Of a DNA stretch of 64,000 nucleotides, positions 49,991 through 61,890 are shown one piece after another. The notes beneath the pieces are model-generated. The model did no database searches. It had not been told where the DNA came from and saw only the letters and a program-made list of their open reading frames with translations. The stretch lies in NCBI GenBank assembly GCA_017590115.1, contig JAGGNK010006892.1:15539736-15603735 (forward strand), read 5' to 3'. The position numbers and the translations under genes were made by a program. The DNA comes from Montifringilla adamsi (taxonomy: Eukaryota; Chordata; Aves; Passeriformes; Passeridae). Each line of letters opens with the position of its first letter. Position 1 is the first letter of the stretch.

Positions 49991-50135
49991 TCCCATGTTG
50001 CCATATGTCCCCCTTTCCGAGCTGTCCCGTGTTGCCATCTGTCCCCACGCCAGGCCGGCCGGTCAGGGCCATCTGTTTCTGCCTGACCCATCCCATGGGG
50101 CCAGCTGTCTCGCCCCTTTCCAGGCTGGTTCAGCC
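49991..50135 (+). repeat. Degenerate GC-rich minisatellite, about 4 units
   Basis: Related units start at 49991 (TCCCATGTTGCC), 50025 (TCCCGTGTTGCC), 50063 (TCAGGGCC) and 50091 (TCCCATGGGGCC). Each continues with a GCCATCTGTCCC-like or GCCAGCTGTCTC-like stretch. Spacing is 34, 38 and 28 bp. Three of the units end in variants of TTTCCGAGCTG, CAGGCCGGCCGG or TTTCCAGGCTGG. The unequal spacing and divergence indicate an old, decayed array. Overlapping ORFs on both strands here reflect composition, not coding. Confidence 0.65.
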
Positions 50136-53100
50136 ACACACCTTGTCTGGAGGTACAAATTCCTACCAGTCATGGATAAATATCTGCTAAAAGGGAAGAA
50201 AGCATGAACAGCAGCCTAAAAAAATCAATTTGTGCTGTCTGCATTTCTTAATCAGTGTCTAGTTGAAGTTTCACCAGGAAACCTTTTTTGCAAGTCCTCC
50301 AAAGTCCCAGCACTGACATTTTGTAAAAGCTCAGGTGGTGGAATTGGTATTGGGAGATGGTGGGAATTGTTTTTGCAACATACTTGTTACTCTGGTGCCA
50401 TGTAGGACCCCATTTGGGAACACAAGAAATTTGATAACCTGTCCCTGAGCCTTCACAAAAGTCTGACATTGAAGCCTCCAGAGTCCTTAAACTCATCTGC
50501 AATGAAGTACCATTAAGGTGGTATATACAAGAGGATATAAACCCATTTACTGACCAGCTTTGTGGAAAGTCTCAGTCTACAAAGCTATATTTAAGCAAAT
50601 GAGTGGAAAAAATTGGAAACACTTTTGAATTCCTATCAAATAATCATTTTGTTGGTCATTGAGGGCACTTAATTGTATCTATATGAGGGATGCAGGGAGA
50701 ATTTTCCACTTTCCAGTTGCATATTCTCACATCCCTGCTCCCTACTGGGACAAAGCGCAAGCACACACCAGCTGTCCATTCTTCTTCCCTCCTACCTTCC
50801 CACAATCTGGTTTTCACAGTTAAGAAAAGTTGAGGTGTGGACTGGACATGAGCCATCACTTTTCCTAGCAGGTAAGTCTAGACATAGCTTATAATACCCT
50901 TCATACCAGTTCTCTTCCCTCATTTCCAATCTGTAGCACGTTTTTACTTACTTATATTGAACTGAGTATTTTTAAGTGCTTCTGTTTGACTGATGCCACA
51001 GAGAAATCAGTGTCATTATTGCTGCAAAATATTTGGGGAGGGATTGTTTCAACATTCTGGCTGTTTATCCAATAAAATATTTTCCATGAAATAGTGGAGG
51101 TTCAAATATGAGATTTGAAATCCCATATGCATTGACGTAGGTGCTAGAACTTCTGCTGATTTGAGAAGGGCCACAAAGCCACCCTGTGGTGAATATTCTG
51201 CTCAATCTATCTCTTTATATATCTAATCTACTTACGTGCTTCTAAAATTATCAACAATATCCTGGTACTAGAGATATGAACAGCAATCTGATGTAAGTTT
51301 GAATGTTTTATTTCATTGGAAAATTGGGTATTAATAAACCAAAGACACATAAATGTTTTTTCTCAATTATTTTCATGAGGTTTAAGTTAGACATCTTTGG
51401 TTTAGCTCACAGCTGTACACTCTGGACTCTGCAATAAAGGTTTTGGGTAGTTGTCAGAGATTCTTTTGGCATAAAAAAGTGCAAAGAATCTTAAAATGAT
51501 TTCACAATGTGTAATAAGGAATGATGAGTTGCACTGACAAACTAAAATTTGTATTTTAAACATTAGTATCACATGCTGTTAATGTTAAAAAGAAATCTAT
51601 TCTTTAGCAGAAAATCTGATTACTCTGTCCACCTCACAGTACTAATTTATTTTTTCAAAAGATTGCTGCTGAATGTTGGAATATGGCTCTGTGTAAAGTT
51701 ACAGCCATGATAAATGCAAGATTCCACTGAAAACACAGTCTGAAACCAGTCTGTCAAAAAGAGCAAAAAGAATAAGGAATTACCTGTTCAGTAGGATCAT
51801 GTGTTACTACTTATTTCAGTAGGAGGCAGTTACAAGTGAGATACTTCAGGTGAAATCAGGGAATGGTGAAAGAATAACTCACTAGATCAAATGCTGTTTG
51901 TAAGCCTGTGGTTAAAGTCTGAACTCAGCTGAAGTTGGAGCCATTCTGCTTGACACTGCAGCTGAGATCTGGCATCATTTCTCCCAGCAGTGGGAATCCA
52001 CAGTACCAGCTATGACTTGCTGGTTTGCTCCCTGGCATGGCAGCTACACTGAGCATAAAGCATGCATGGAACGTGGCAAAGCTGGTGTCCTGGTGGGGAG
52101 CTTAGTGACACCAACCCCGTGCTTTAGCTGCTTTTGCATCAGAAAACCAACCCAAAGCCAAAGCCATTGCGTTCAGAATTTCCTTGCAGTGCTGCTGTGG
52201 GTCAGGATGCAGGGAGTGAGTGCTGCCTGCCTGCTGCCTGGCAGCAGATTGCACAGCCATGGTGAGATAGAGTTACCCACCAAAGAGCTATGGTAGGTTT
52301 GGATAACATACAAACAGATGCTCTCAAACCCTACCCAATGCTTGTGCAGCTCCAGGGAGGAGTGTGAAAAAGGGAGGAACAGGGGTAAGAAAATCCCAAG
52401 ATGTAGAAGAGGTGCATTAGCGGTCGTTCTGCTATGATGAATATACCAGCAGGTAGTCCATTAAGCCCAGCCTTTTCACTGAACAATTGGAGGTCTGATA
52501 GCCATTAGAAGCAGGTCATATTTAATAGCAGTTGACTCCCTCAACTCTTTCTCCTACAGTACATTTAAATGATTCTTTGGCAAGTGAATCAGCTTTGTTT
52601 CTCCTGCACAGGTTTGGGAGAGAGGATAAGGAAAGGCATTTATTTTTGCAGAACTGGATCTTTTGTCACCCACTCCCCTCTGAATCTCAACTGCTATCTG
52701 CTAAGCCAAAATGAACTTTAATAAATGAGCTGAACTCATTAGTTATGTGAAGCTCATGCTTACAGTCATAATGATTTTAAAATGTGTGGCTGCATCTTGA
52801 AGAAGAACAGAGCTTGACATAATTTCAGTTATCAAATACTGGTAATTGACATAGAGACAGGCTGTGCTTTACACTGGGTTATAATTAATCCACTTCAGTG
52901 ACCTCAAAGGCTGCACTTCTGAGAAATCTACCACTTACATTTTGATTCTTTGTCAACTACTTCAGCAGACATAAATTACAAATGAGGTACTAATGAAGTA
53001 TTTCATCACCTGTTTACCTTCAGTGATCAGTTCCCTTACCCTAATTTACAGGAGGCACGATTTTTTTTGAAGCTACTGTCAGCTGGAGCTGCCTTTTACT

Positions 53101-55794
53101 CTGAGCAGTTATAAATTAGCACATAGCTGTGCTTACTCTCACTGGCTCTTTGTTCTTGGTTTTAAAATACTACAGCATAGGAGGAAATTAATTTTTATTT
53201 AGAAACAGATGGGTAAGAAAAAAATTGTAATTTTCTTCTTTTCTATTCTTTTATTTAAAGGCTCACTTCATGGAAGGAAATTCCCCTCTCATATAAATAC
53301 ATCAAATCCTACTGCTGGGAGTGTGACTTTGTGTATTTACAGCAGTAGGGCATTTGATTCTTTTTGAAATTAAACCCTGCCATATTACCAATCATTTGGA
53401 ATGATTTTACATGTGTACACGTCAAAGAATCACCTTGGTCTGCCAAAGTATTGCCACTGAAAACCTTACACTATGCCTGCAATGCTCACATAACTGACTA
53501 ATTTAAAGTGGCAGGGCTCGATTCCCACATGCAGGCTGAAAAAACATGGAGTAAGGGATAATTTGAGGGTGAGTAAGCAATAATTTGACTTTCAGAGGCT
53601 GGAAGGTGAGACACAGCCATACTATCCTGACCTGCTGTTCTGATGCCTGTGGGCTGCTCCCACTCCTGCCAACCTCTTCCCTCAGTCCCCACAATACATT
53701 CCCATGGGTTTGGCACCATCCTTCTCCATGATGAAGGCTCCTTTCTTTCTTAAGCACCAGTGCTTTTACCCTCAACTCTTCCTTTCAGCAATTTGATCAG
53801 TTTTCTTCCACTTCCTCCTGCTGACACCAGTGATTCTCCTGCTCTATGCTAGTGTCTCCACTATTCTCTCCCTTTTTGGCACTATCATGAGGCAACTGCA
53901 TCTTTCAATCCAGCAAAAGGTAACTACTCTCCATGTTTTTAAGTACGAGTGTTCCATATTTTATCAGCTTTCCTAAGTCAGGAAAAAAAATTAAGAAAAT
54001 TTCCTCATATTTTTCCAGAGATCTAAAAAGAAGACTGAAGAAATTTAATTATTGGGAAAGCTACATGAAATTTGTGAGTTCTGTTTAATTCCAGGCACTT
54101 CACATGAAAGCCATTAATGGACTCACAGTTGGCTGGAGTTCAGGGCAAACTTACTTTTCAAGTCTGAACCAAACCAGTGAAGGTAGTACACGACAGATCA
54201 TCTGGATTTCGTTGCACACTGAGGTGAACCAGAAGGTTGCCTGACAAATGAGAGTAGAACATACTTGTTTATTTTTTGACGAGGTCCTTAATTGGCTCCT
54301 TTAGGGAGTGAACTGAAGAAAAGAGACAGAGAAGCAGGCTCTCATGTTCTGAAGAAGGAGATAGATGCAAAAGGTGGGGAGAGATGAAGGATGTTGGGCA
54401 GTGCAGGGGCCTGTAATACTGCCAGACATGAGGCAATGAAATGTACCTAAACATACAATTCTGTCTACACTTGAAAATTTCCTATAGTAAATAAAGCCAC
54501 AAGTTACTGCTTACAGAAGATTACAATTTTTCTTGGTGTACTTCCACTCACAAACACCCTTGAAAAACCAAGCTGCAAACCTAAAATGCCACATAGCTGG
54601 AGGTAGGAAGAGAGTGTAATGAAAATACCAAGGAGCTCTTGGAGTCAACACCAGCACGGAAACCTGGGGCTGCCATACCCCAGGGTCTCAGTGCCACCAG
54701 TGGAGAGCAAACAGACTGTGCCCAGGAGGCATCTCAGGCAGCCTGTTGACAGAGATGCTGCTGGAGCCTTCAGGGACAAATGAAAGTTTGGCCACAGTTG
54801 CACAGTGTCCAGCAGGTGGGGACTCAAATGCATGTGCTTGAATGGCGCAACTGTACAGACCACGTGTTTTCAGGTGTTTCCTCCTAAGTCTGATTTTGCA
54901 TTCAGGTCCAGTTACCATAGAAAAGCCACAGTGTTAGTTCCGCCTGTACTGGTAACAAGAAATTTCTGAAATAATTTTCTTCTGTGTCAGTTTTGCTCTA
55001 TCTTTTACAGACTGCAGTGCAGAAGGTAGGAAGTTGCTTGAGACAGCTCTACCAGGAGGTCATGAGCACCGAACCATGGTCACCCTTCCCCAGATATCTC
55101 CAAGTTGGAAACCTGTTGCTGAGATTCATCACTCTGCATTAGGCAGGACCTGCTCCATGACCATTGTTCCATGAAAAGTATGGGAAAATAAAAGGCTGTG
55201 TTTGTCTTTTGGATGTGCTGTTTCCTGGACCTCATCCCATCTCCTCTCTCTCTCCCAGCAGAGCTGATCACCTCTCAGATTGCTCAGGACTGACCATACC
55301 TGGTACAGCAAAAATGCATGTCATGAGGTGAAAAAAAAGTCTGAAACAAAAAGTGTCAAAAAGACCCCAACCATTAACAATTTCCATAGGTTTTCATAAC
55401 TAATTGCTTTTCTATACAAGAGGACAAATAGCTATTACTGTAGCAACTATCATGATACATAATAGCTTTTTCTTTTAAAATAAGCTGTACTTTTTGCAGG
55501 TACAGATACATCATGATGACACATATCTTTTTCTTTTGTAGTTTTGCAGTAGTTGTAAGAAACATATAGAGGATCCAATATTTTCCTTTTCAATGTTGAT
55601 GGGATGCTGCATTTTGTGGTACTCCCTTTTATTAATGAAAATTTTGTTTAGAAAAAAAAATCTGATGGGGAAAATGTAATGGAAATTAATCATACAGAAT
55701 TTCAAAGGTAATGAATAGAGAGAGGACAGTAAGGAGTGACCATCTCTTTTCAGGAGTGAGCAGGGCTATAGCATAGCTTAATACACCTGTCCCA

Positions 55795-56170
55795 TGAAAA
55801 CAAACTGAGAGAGTATGGGTTATTCAGCCTGCAGAGGAAAAGGCTCTGGGGAGCAGAATTTGTAGCAACTTTCCACTACCTAAAGGAGGCTACAAAAGAG
55901 GGACTTTGGACAAGGGCATGTGGTGATAGCATAAGGGGGAATGGCTTTAAACTGAGAGAAAGCAGGTCAAGATTAGATAAAGGGAAGAAATTCTTTACTG
56001 TGAGAGTGGTGAGTCACAGAAAAAAGGTTTCCCAGAGAAGCTGTGGATGCCCTATCCCTGGAAGTGTTCAAGGCCAGACTGAACAACCTCAGCAACCTGA
56101 GGAAGGTGGAAGGTCTCCCTGCCTACAGCTGGGGATTGAAACTGAATGATCTTTATGGCCCTTCATCCAT
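55795..56170 (+). mobile_element. CR1 LINE 3' fragment (about 375 bp)
   Basis: Sense-orientation CR1 phrases appear in order: 'gttattcagcctgcagagga', 'actacctaaaggaggctac', 'aagattagataaagggaag', 'aaattctttactgtgagagt', 'tttcccagagaagctgtgga', 'atccctggaagtgttcaagg', and near the end 'tgaatgatctttatggccct'. The terminal ATTCTATGAT repeats are not recognisable. The fragment is 5'-truncated and non-coding; a 68-codon ORF inside it is part of the 3' region and not the endonuclease or reverse transcriptase. Confidence 0.93.
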
Positions 56171-58140
56171 CCCCCAGCTCATGCCACTGCAAGTTTCTCC
56201 TTTTTTTATAGATAATCCCATGTCAAGGCACCAGTTGAGATGCAGCTGAAGTCTGTCTACAGCTGCCAGCAGCTTCATTCCGAGCGCTGTGCTGGTACCA
56301 CAGAATGATAGGAAGAAAATTACTGACCACAAAATATTATTTTGCTGCATTTTCATTTTATCTAGTGGACACAGGCAGAAGGCAAACCTGGCCCACCTTG
56401 GTGAAGCGTGTCTTGCCTCATGGGCTGTTTAGACTGGGCTTTGTGCTTTACACTGGCAGACAAGACTAGTGCAGGCATGCAGGAAGAAACATGGGATGGA
56501 CTTGTTGATAGTGCAGAGGTGAAGCAAAAGCTACAATACCCTTCATATGCAAAGAGAGATACGATGATATCCTTTGATGTTTTGTAGCTTCTGGATCTAC
56601 CTTGAAGTAGAGAATCGTAAGGACTGCAGGGGAAAGAAAGTCAGATTTAGAGAAATGGTTGGGGTCTGGTGTGCTTCCAGGAGCTTTGATAGGATTGAAG
56701 AACACACAGATCTCATATGCATCAGTGAAATCACTGAGCTGTACTTGTCTCTTTTATTGATTTCTTTGGTAGTGATGTGGCATTGTGCAACATTTTACTC
56801 TCAATATAATCCCCAGGACTGACTGAATTTTAAAGAAAAACAAAAAATTGCTATTACAGTTGTAAGAGCAGTTTGTGTAGAAGAAATCTAGAAAATAACT
56901 TGTGGCAACCCCCAAAGTCTGCATGGAAAAACTCCATGCAACTAAAACAATTTGGGTAAATCCAAATTCCTTCTTTCCTTGTCCAGCTCAAAATATTTGA
57001 AAACACCAAAATTTCCTGTGAAGGTCTCTATACCTTTCTTAGGATTCAAACTCAGCAAAGATCTTAAGTCCATGTTAGATTATGTGCACATGCTCGAGTT
57101 CTCTGCTGAATTGAAGCTTAAATTTGTCATCCCTCCCAGCTTTGTGATTGTTACACAATTTCATTGTCAATCTGATTTTTTAAAAAAGCCTATGAAAAGT
57201 GACAGAAAGCAGGAGACTATGTTCCTATTTTTATTTTAATAATTACATGTGCTTAGAAATTTTAATTACATAGTCATCAATTCTCATTCACATAAAATCT
57301 TGGCTAGCTTATTTTTATGAAGAAATTTTTACTTTCCTCAGTCCTGTTGCAGTCACAAAACTGGCAAATGTACATTTGTTATAAGTCAAGAATTATCTGA
57401 GAGGTAAATTTCATATTAATGGAACTAATGTGCTTTCTTTTAAAACATTTTTGGTTATTTCATTGCTTACCATAATTTAAGACTTGGCTGAATAAGGAGT
57501 GTTGCACTTTGGCAATTGCTAAAATGGTCTGTGTGTGGTCAAGACAGCTGTGTCTGTTGTTGCTGAACATAATGCTGACTTAAGTAACCAGTATCCGCTT
57601 CAAGTAGGATTTCAAACCTTTTTGCTTTCTTTCGTTAATACCAGGTTACACAGACAGAGAAAAGGGGGGCCAGTGCTGACCTGTCTTTCTTGTTGTTCTC
57701 GTAACTGAACGGCAGCAGATAGAGCAGGAACAGATTGCAATCTCTGCCTTCAAACCTTCAGCGATGAACAGCAGCTGAGCAATTTCAGGATGTTGTGTTT
57801 TGGGGTTCATCTCCCCATCTAACAAAATGCTAATCCTCAAATGACTTCAATTTCCACTTCCAAAATGTTCTGAAGAAATCCCATGCTGTCTGGTGCAACG
57901 CTTTGGTCTTTGAGCCGCACAGAGGTGGTCTGATCCCTATCTCGCTGGGAACTGGGAAACAATGTCACCCAAGTCAACATATAAGTAGTACATACAATAT
58001 CTAGACTTGGCATGAGGGGAAAATTGCCCCGTGATTACACCACTCAAGGAAGTGCTTTTAAAGCTAAGAAGAGAGATGGGGATCAAACAGATATAAAGGG
58101 CTTGAGGGCAACCGTGCCAGCTGAGGAATTCATGCCTGAA
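56171..58140. other. Unique non-coding sequence upstream of CpG island
   Basis: No repeat or exon was recognised. ORFs are below 100 codons. The segment passes from AT-rich to GC-rich sequence from about 57900 onward. ATATAA-like words occur at about 57980 and 58091, but such words are common in AT-rich DNA and I do not assign a TATA box. Confidence 0.5.
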
Positions 58141-58410
58141 CAACAGCGGGCGGTGCCTGCTGCCTTCCCAGCCGGGCTGCAGCTCTGCCCGCGTCCCGCT
58201 CCGGCTCCCAGCGCGTACAGCCGAGGCGAAAGCGCTGCCCACCGAGCTGGAGCCCAGCCTGCCTCTGCACACCTTGCCCCCTTCAGGGGGCTGCCTGGCA
58301 CCCCTGCCTCCCCAGGGAAAGCACAGGCCAGAGGCAGCTTTCATCGCCGAGCCCCTTTTTCCCGGAATGACCTACCCGGCGAGGGGCCGGAGCGGTCCCG
58401 ACGCCATACG
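58141..58410. promoter_or_regulatory. Candidate CpG island / promoter
   Basis: By hand count this 270-bp interval is about 71% G+C (192 of 270) with 23 CpGs, and an observed/expected CpG ratio of roughly 0.7. It therefore meets the classic length, GC and ratio thresholds narrowly, in a window that is otherwise AT-rich and CpG-poor. CpG density is bimodal: many at 58147-58243, none at 58261-58320, then many at 58345-58410. Long frames cross it on both strands (plus 58012-58542 of 176 codons; minus 57937-58344 of 135 codons), which is a composition effect. Downstream at about 58422-58432 is an octamer-like TATGTAAATGA. It may mark the promoter of a nearby gene or lncRNA; strand and transcript are unknown. 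Confidence 0.5.
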
Positions 58411-60261
58411 TTGTGTAATTTATATGTAAATGAGCTGGAGAATATGCACAAACGAGCTGCACGTGCATTGCTCCAGTGGATTCCACCATGCAGACTCTGG
58501 TTTCTATCAGAAGCATACACAGATGGGGTTTCTGCAGATTAAAGAAACCAAGATGTGATTGCTTTTAAAGAATGTACCTACTGATACAATGCTGAGAGAA
58601 AACAGGAAAGCGCTAAGTATTTGAGTCTTAAAATAACACTGTTTTTTCTGGTCATGAAATATTTTGAGCTATACCTCCTATTGCACTCACAAACATTTAG
58701 CCATTATTCAGGGAATATGACTGTTGAGATTTATTCCAACACATTCCAGAACACCCTTGTAAGATGAAATTTAACATCAAGTGAACAACATGTCCTACAT
58801 AAACCCTTTTTTAAAAGCAAATAGGGGGAAAAAAACAAGTCTTGTTTTAAATTAACCTTTCAAGGTCACATTGGGATGAAGCCATTTCAATATATATCAA
58901 AAGGGTATAGAAATGTGCAGCTTACTGAATTGTGTTCTTATACAGTAAGAATATGTCCTCATTTTACATGGTTGAATCATACACAATAAACACATTTTCA
59001 AAGGTAACCTTGAAGCTACCATCCACATTTCTTAAATATTTGTCTTAGAATTGAATCCATGCAAACGTACATGTGAAAAGCTTAATGTTTTTTTCTCTAA
59101 ACAAATAATGCAAATAAATTCTTTGTTATAAAAGGCATAAATCAGTTTATTTCTGTTGGTTTCACTGGACCTACCGCAATTTGCTCTAGCTGAAAATCTG
59201 GCTCTGATTCTTTAATCCACAGATATACTTTGTCATTGCAGTTTATATAAACATGAGGTCAGCTAGTGCTTCCAGACCCAAATGAACTCCGTGATAGTTC
59301 AAACCCAAACTTCAGTTTTAAATCTGAATTTTGCTGTCATCATTTATCTTACAGCTGACCACAAGTAGACATGGAGCATTGCTGGGTTTTGTGGTATGGT
59401 TTTGTCTGGGGATTTTTAAATGTAAGTAAGCACCCTGTTTTTCTCCAGGCACAATAATTGAAGTGACCCATTAAAAGCTGAGTGTACTTTTCTTAATAAG
59501 CTTTAAAAGAGCATTTAGTAATAGCCCAAACAAACCTAGCATCCAACAGATTCTCATTGTTTGAGTCAATCCACATTATAAACTCTGCATAATGACTTTT
59601 TAACAAATAGGACTATTTTCAAGCTATGGGAATGCAGGAAAGGAAAAGAAATAGGTGATTTTCTCTTTCATTCCATAATTTAAAATGCACACATGAGGTT
59701 GGACAGGATATAAGTCTTCTTTTAATGTGCAAAGACCAGCCCATAAGAAATTTGAAATAAAACAGTTATTCTCAAATGTGGTTTCAAACACTGGTATTTT
59801 ATACACAGTGTCAGTATTATTAATTTTGTCTTGCATTTCCCCAAATAATTCAAACTACTTTGTAGTCAAAACAGTCAGAAACATAAACTTGGTTCGTTAC
59901 TGCACAGCTACATGGGAATGAAATGCAGAGGGTATTTCATGGTGGATAGCATTGCTGAGCACATTAGAAGAAGAGAGAAATACTTAATCCTTTTAAAACT
60001 ATGGGGAGAAAATGGTCATACTGGAATTTGACCATATGCTACCAACACCTCTATGAAATTCCCTAAAATGCAGCTTCTCAGGAATGAAACAGTTGACTAC
60101 TGTATTGAGAGGTAAGAGAAGTGTAAAATAATAAATAGTCTAGAAAATAATATGAGGTGAAGACTGAAAGTAGTAATGATCACACAACCCTATTCTTTCA
60201 AATTTCTTTTGGATTTTATCTGGGGATTTCAAATGAATTTTTACATAGGTAGTGCTATAAG

Positions 60262-60380
60262 AGACAAATACTATGCCAGTTTTACAGAGGAGTAAACTGA
60301 GGCATAGCAAATTACACCACTTGCTTTAGGCAACACAGATGGTTAATAGGAATGCAGGGAATATAATTAGTAATTCTGTA
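60262..60380 (+). mobile_element. MIR-like (CORE-SINE) fragment
   Basis: The segment follows the MIR core in order. 'CAGTTTTACAGAGGAGTAAA' continues as CTGAGGCATAGCAAATTA, matching the 'ttttacagatgaggaaactgaggc' region. Next come CACTTGCTTTAGGCAACACA (the 'acttgcccaaggtcacac' region) and GATGGTTAATAGGAATGCAG (the 'gctagtaagtggcagagc' region). The tRNA-derived head and the LINE-like tail are not clearly present. MIR elements are ancient amniote SINEs, so this copy is a fossil of at least 100 million years; some MIR copies have gained regulatory roles. Confidence 0.8.
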
Positions 60381-61845
60381 TTATACTGTGCTATTTTAAT
60401 CACAAAACCCTCTTCCCTGTGACGTAGTTCTCATGCATTTGGAAAGATTTATATGAAAATTTCAGGCACAAACCTATAAGGACTTTCCAAAGCCCTGTGC
60501 AGATTCAGAGGGAGTCTGGGTCCTAAATCACTGTAAGCACCTGGGTCTGAGCCTTGCAAGCCAAACTGAAATGAAGAAACTCAGAACATGTTTCCACACC
60601 AGCACATCACTGAGGTACTGTCTGGTTTCAGAACACAACATTAAGGTGATTCATTCTAGGTTCACTCAATATCCATGAAATATTCTCATGCTAGAAACGA
60701 GACATTTTCCTGAGACACAAAACACTGTACTGTATTTTATTTCTGGAATGTGCTTTCAGCTCTATCTATGTTGTGTGCATGACTCTAGATGAGCATTTTC
60801 AGCAGTGGTCTAGAAGTTCCTCTGCTGCCCAGAAGCTGAAAAATGAGATCTACAGATCCTTTCAGAAACTCTGCCCTTCATGGAATAATAGATGAGTTGT
60901 CAGTATGCTTTGGTGTGGAAAGTTGCTGTCAGACTTGGCAGTTCTGACTCCAAAAATCAAGCTTTGAGGTTTTCCTTAATGTTGAGGCTTACGATATAAA
61001 TACAAAAGCAACGATTACATTTTATAGGTAGTTTACCAGACTAAACATAGTTGTGAAAACTGTAAAAAAAGAAAGATTCCAAACATAGCAACAACATCTA
61101 CAGTGAAAAAAAAGAAATTTAGGAAATGCTGTCTACCAGCTCCACCACATGGCAAAGGAGTAATTTACAGTTTTCTTTATAGAAGGAAGATAATTTCAAT
61201 CTAAAATCTTAGTCTGCCACAATTTTTTCAACATACACCTCTTCAGTAGAGGGGTCCCAGAGAGCAAAACTCTGACAAAGGCACAAGTGATTTTAAAACA
61301 GTAACTGCCAGAGCAGACAGTCACATTTTGATTAAAAGCTGTGGGGTTGCTTTTCTAGCTTGTGTGTGGGATGGTAGAGATTGATTTCTTCTTGGAGCTC
61401 CTGTCCATGACCAGAGCATGCATATTTAAACCAGAAAATCCCTGGCTCCACGGCAGACAAGATCACAGGGAAACAGTGGTATTGCAAGGTTACCCTGCTG
61501 CTACTCCATGAGCCCATCAGTCCTTGGATTTTCCGTGTCCTGTTGTATTTTGGAATAAGAAGAGCACAAGGTAGTAGACAGACACCCCAGCCATGGCCTC
61601 ACTTGTGTCACTTTCTGTGGAGATAAACTTCACTCCACAGAGGAAACTTGCCTCTGCATTCCAAGGTACACCCAGCCCATATCCATTACCTCCATGACAG
61701 TAGAGGTTCTTAGTGCAGAAGACAGAATAATCTATCTTGTGAAAAATATTTAAAGCATTAAACCCCTTACTCAGAATACAATAGTCTTGATTGGCCCAAG
61801 AAAAACTATCAGATAAGTGGACTGCACTTTTCCTTCTCTTTTCTG

Positions 61846-61847
<2 letters not shown>

Positions 61848-61876
<29 letters not shown>

Positions 61877-61890
61877 GAAAGAAAGAAAAA
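61848..61890. repeat. A19 tract with GAAA microsatellite
   Basis: Nineteen A residues (61848-61866) are followed by GAAA-type units to about 61890. It is a simple A-rich microsatellite with no SINE body upstream. Confidence 0.85.

Larger units (their letters stand above)
46777..55794. other. Unique non-coding sequence, no gene recognised
   Basis: Apart from a GC-rich minisatellite near 50.0 kb and a 17-bp duplication at 48644-48677, the block shows no repeat, exon or RNA gene that I can identify. Frames are at most about 96 codons and are unremarkable. Confidence 0.6.

Noticed and set aside
54690..54840. Possible second MIR-like fragment ('ccacagttgcacag', 'ggactcaaatgc')
   Set aside because: Only isolated short words match, and the diagnostic CTGAGGC core is missing.
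58012..58542. Plus-strand ORF of 176 codons across the CpG island
   Set aside because: Ala/Pro/Arg-rich composition is what a CpG island yields in any stop-free frame; a 135-codon ORF lies opposite. Kept as a regulatory candidate only.
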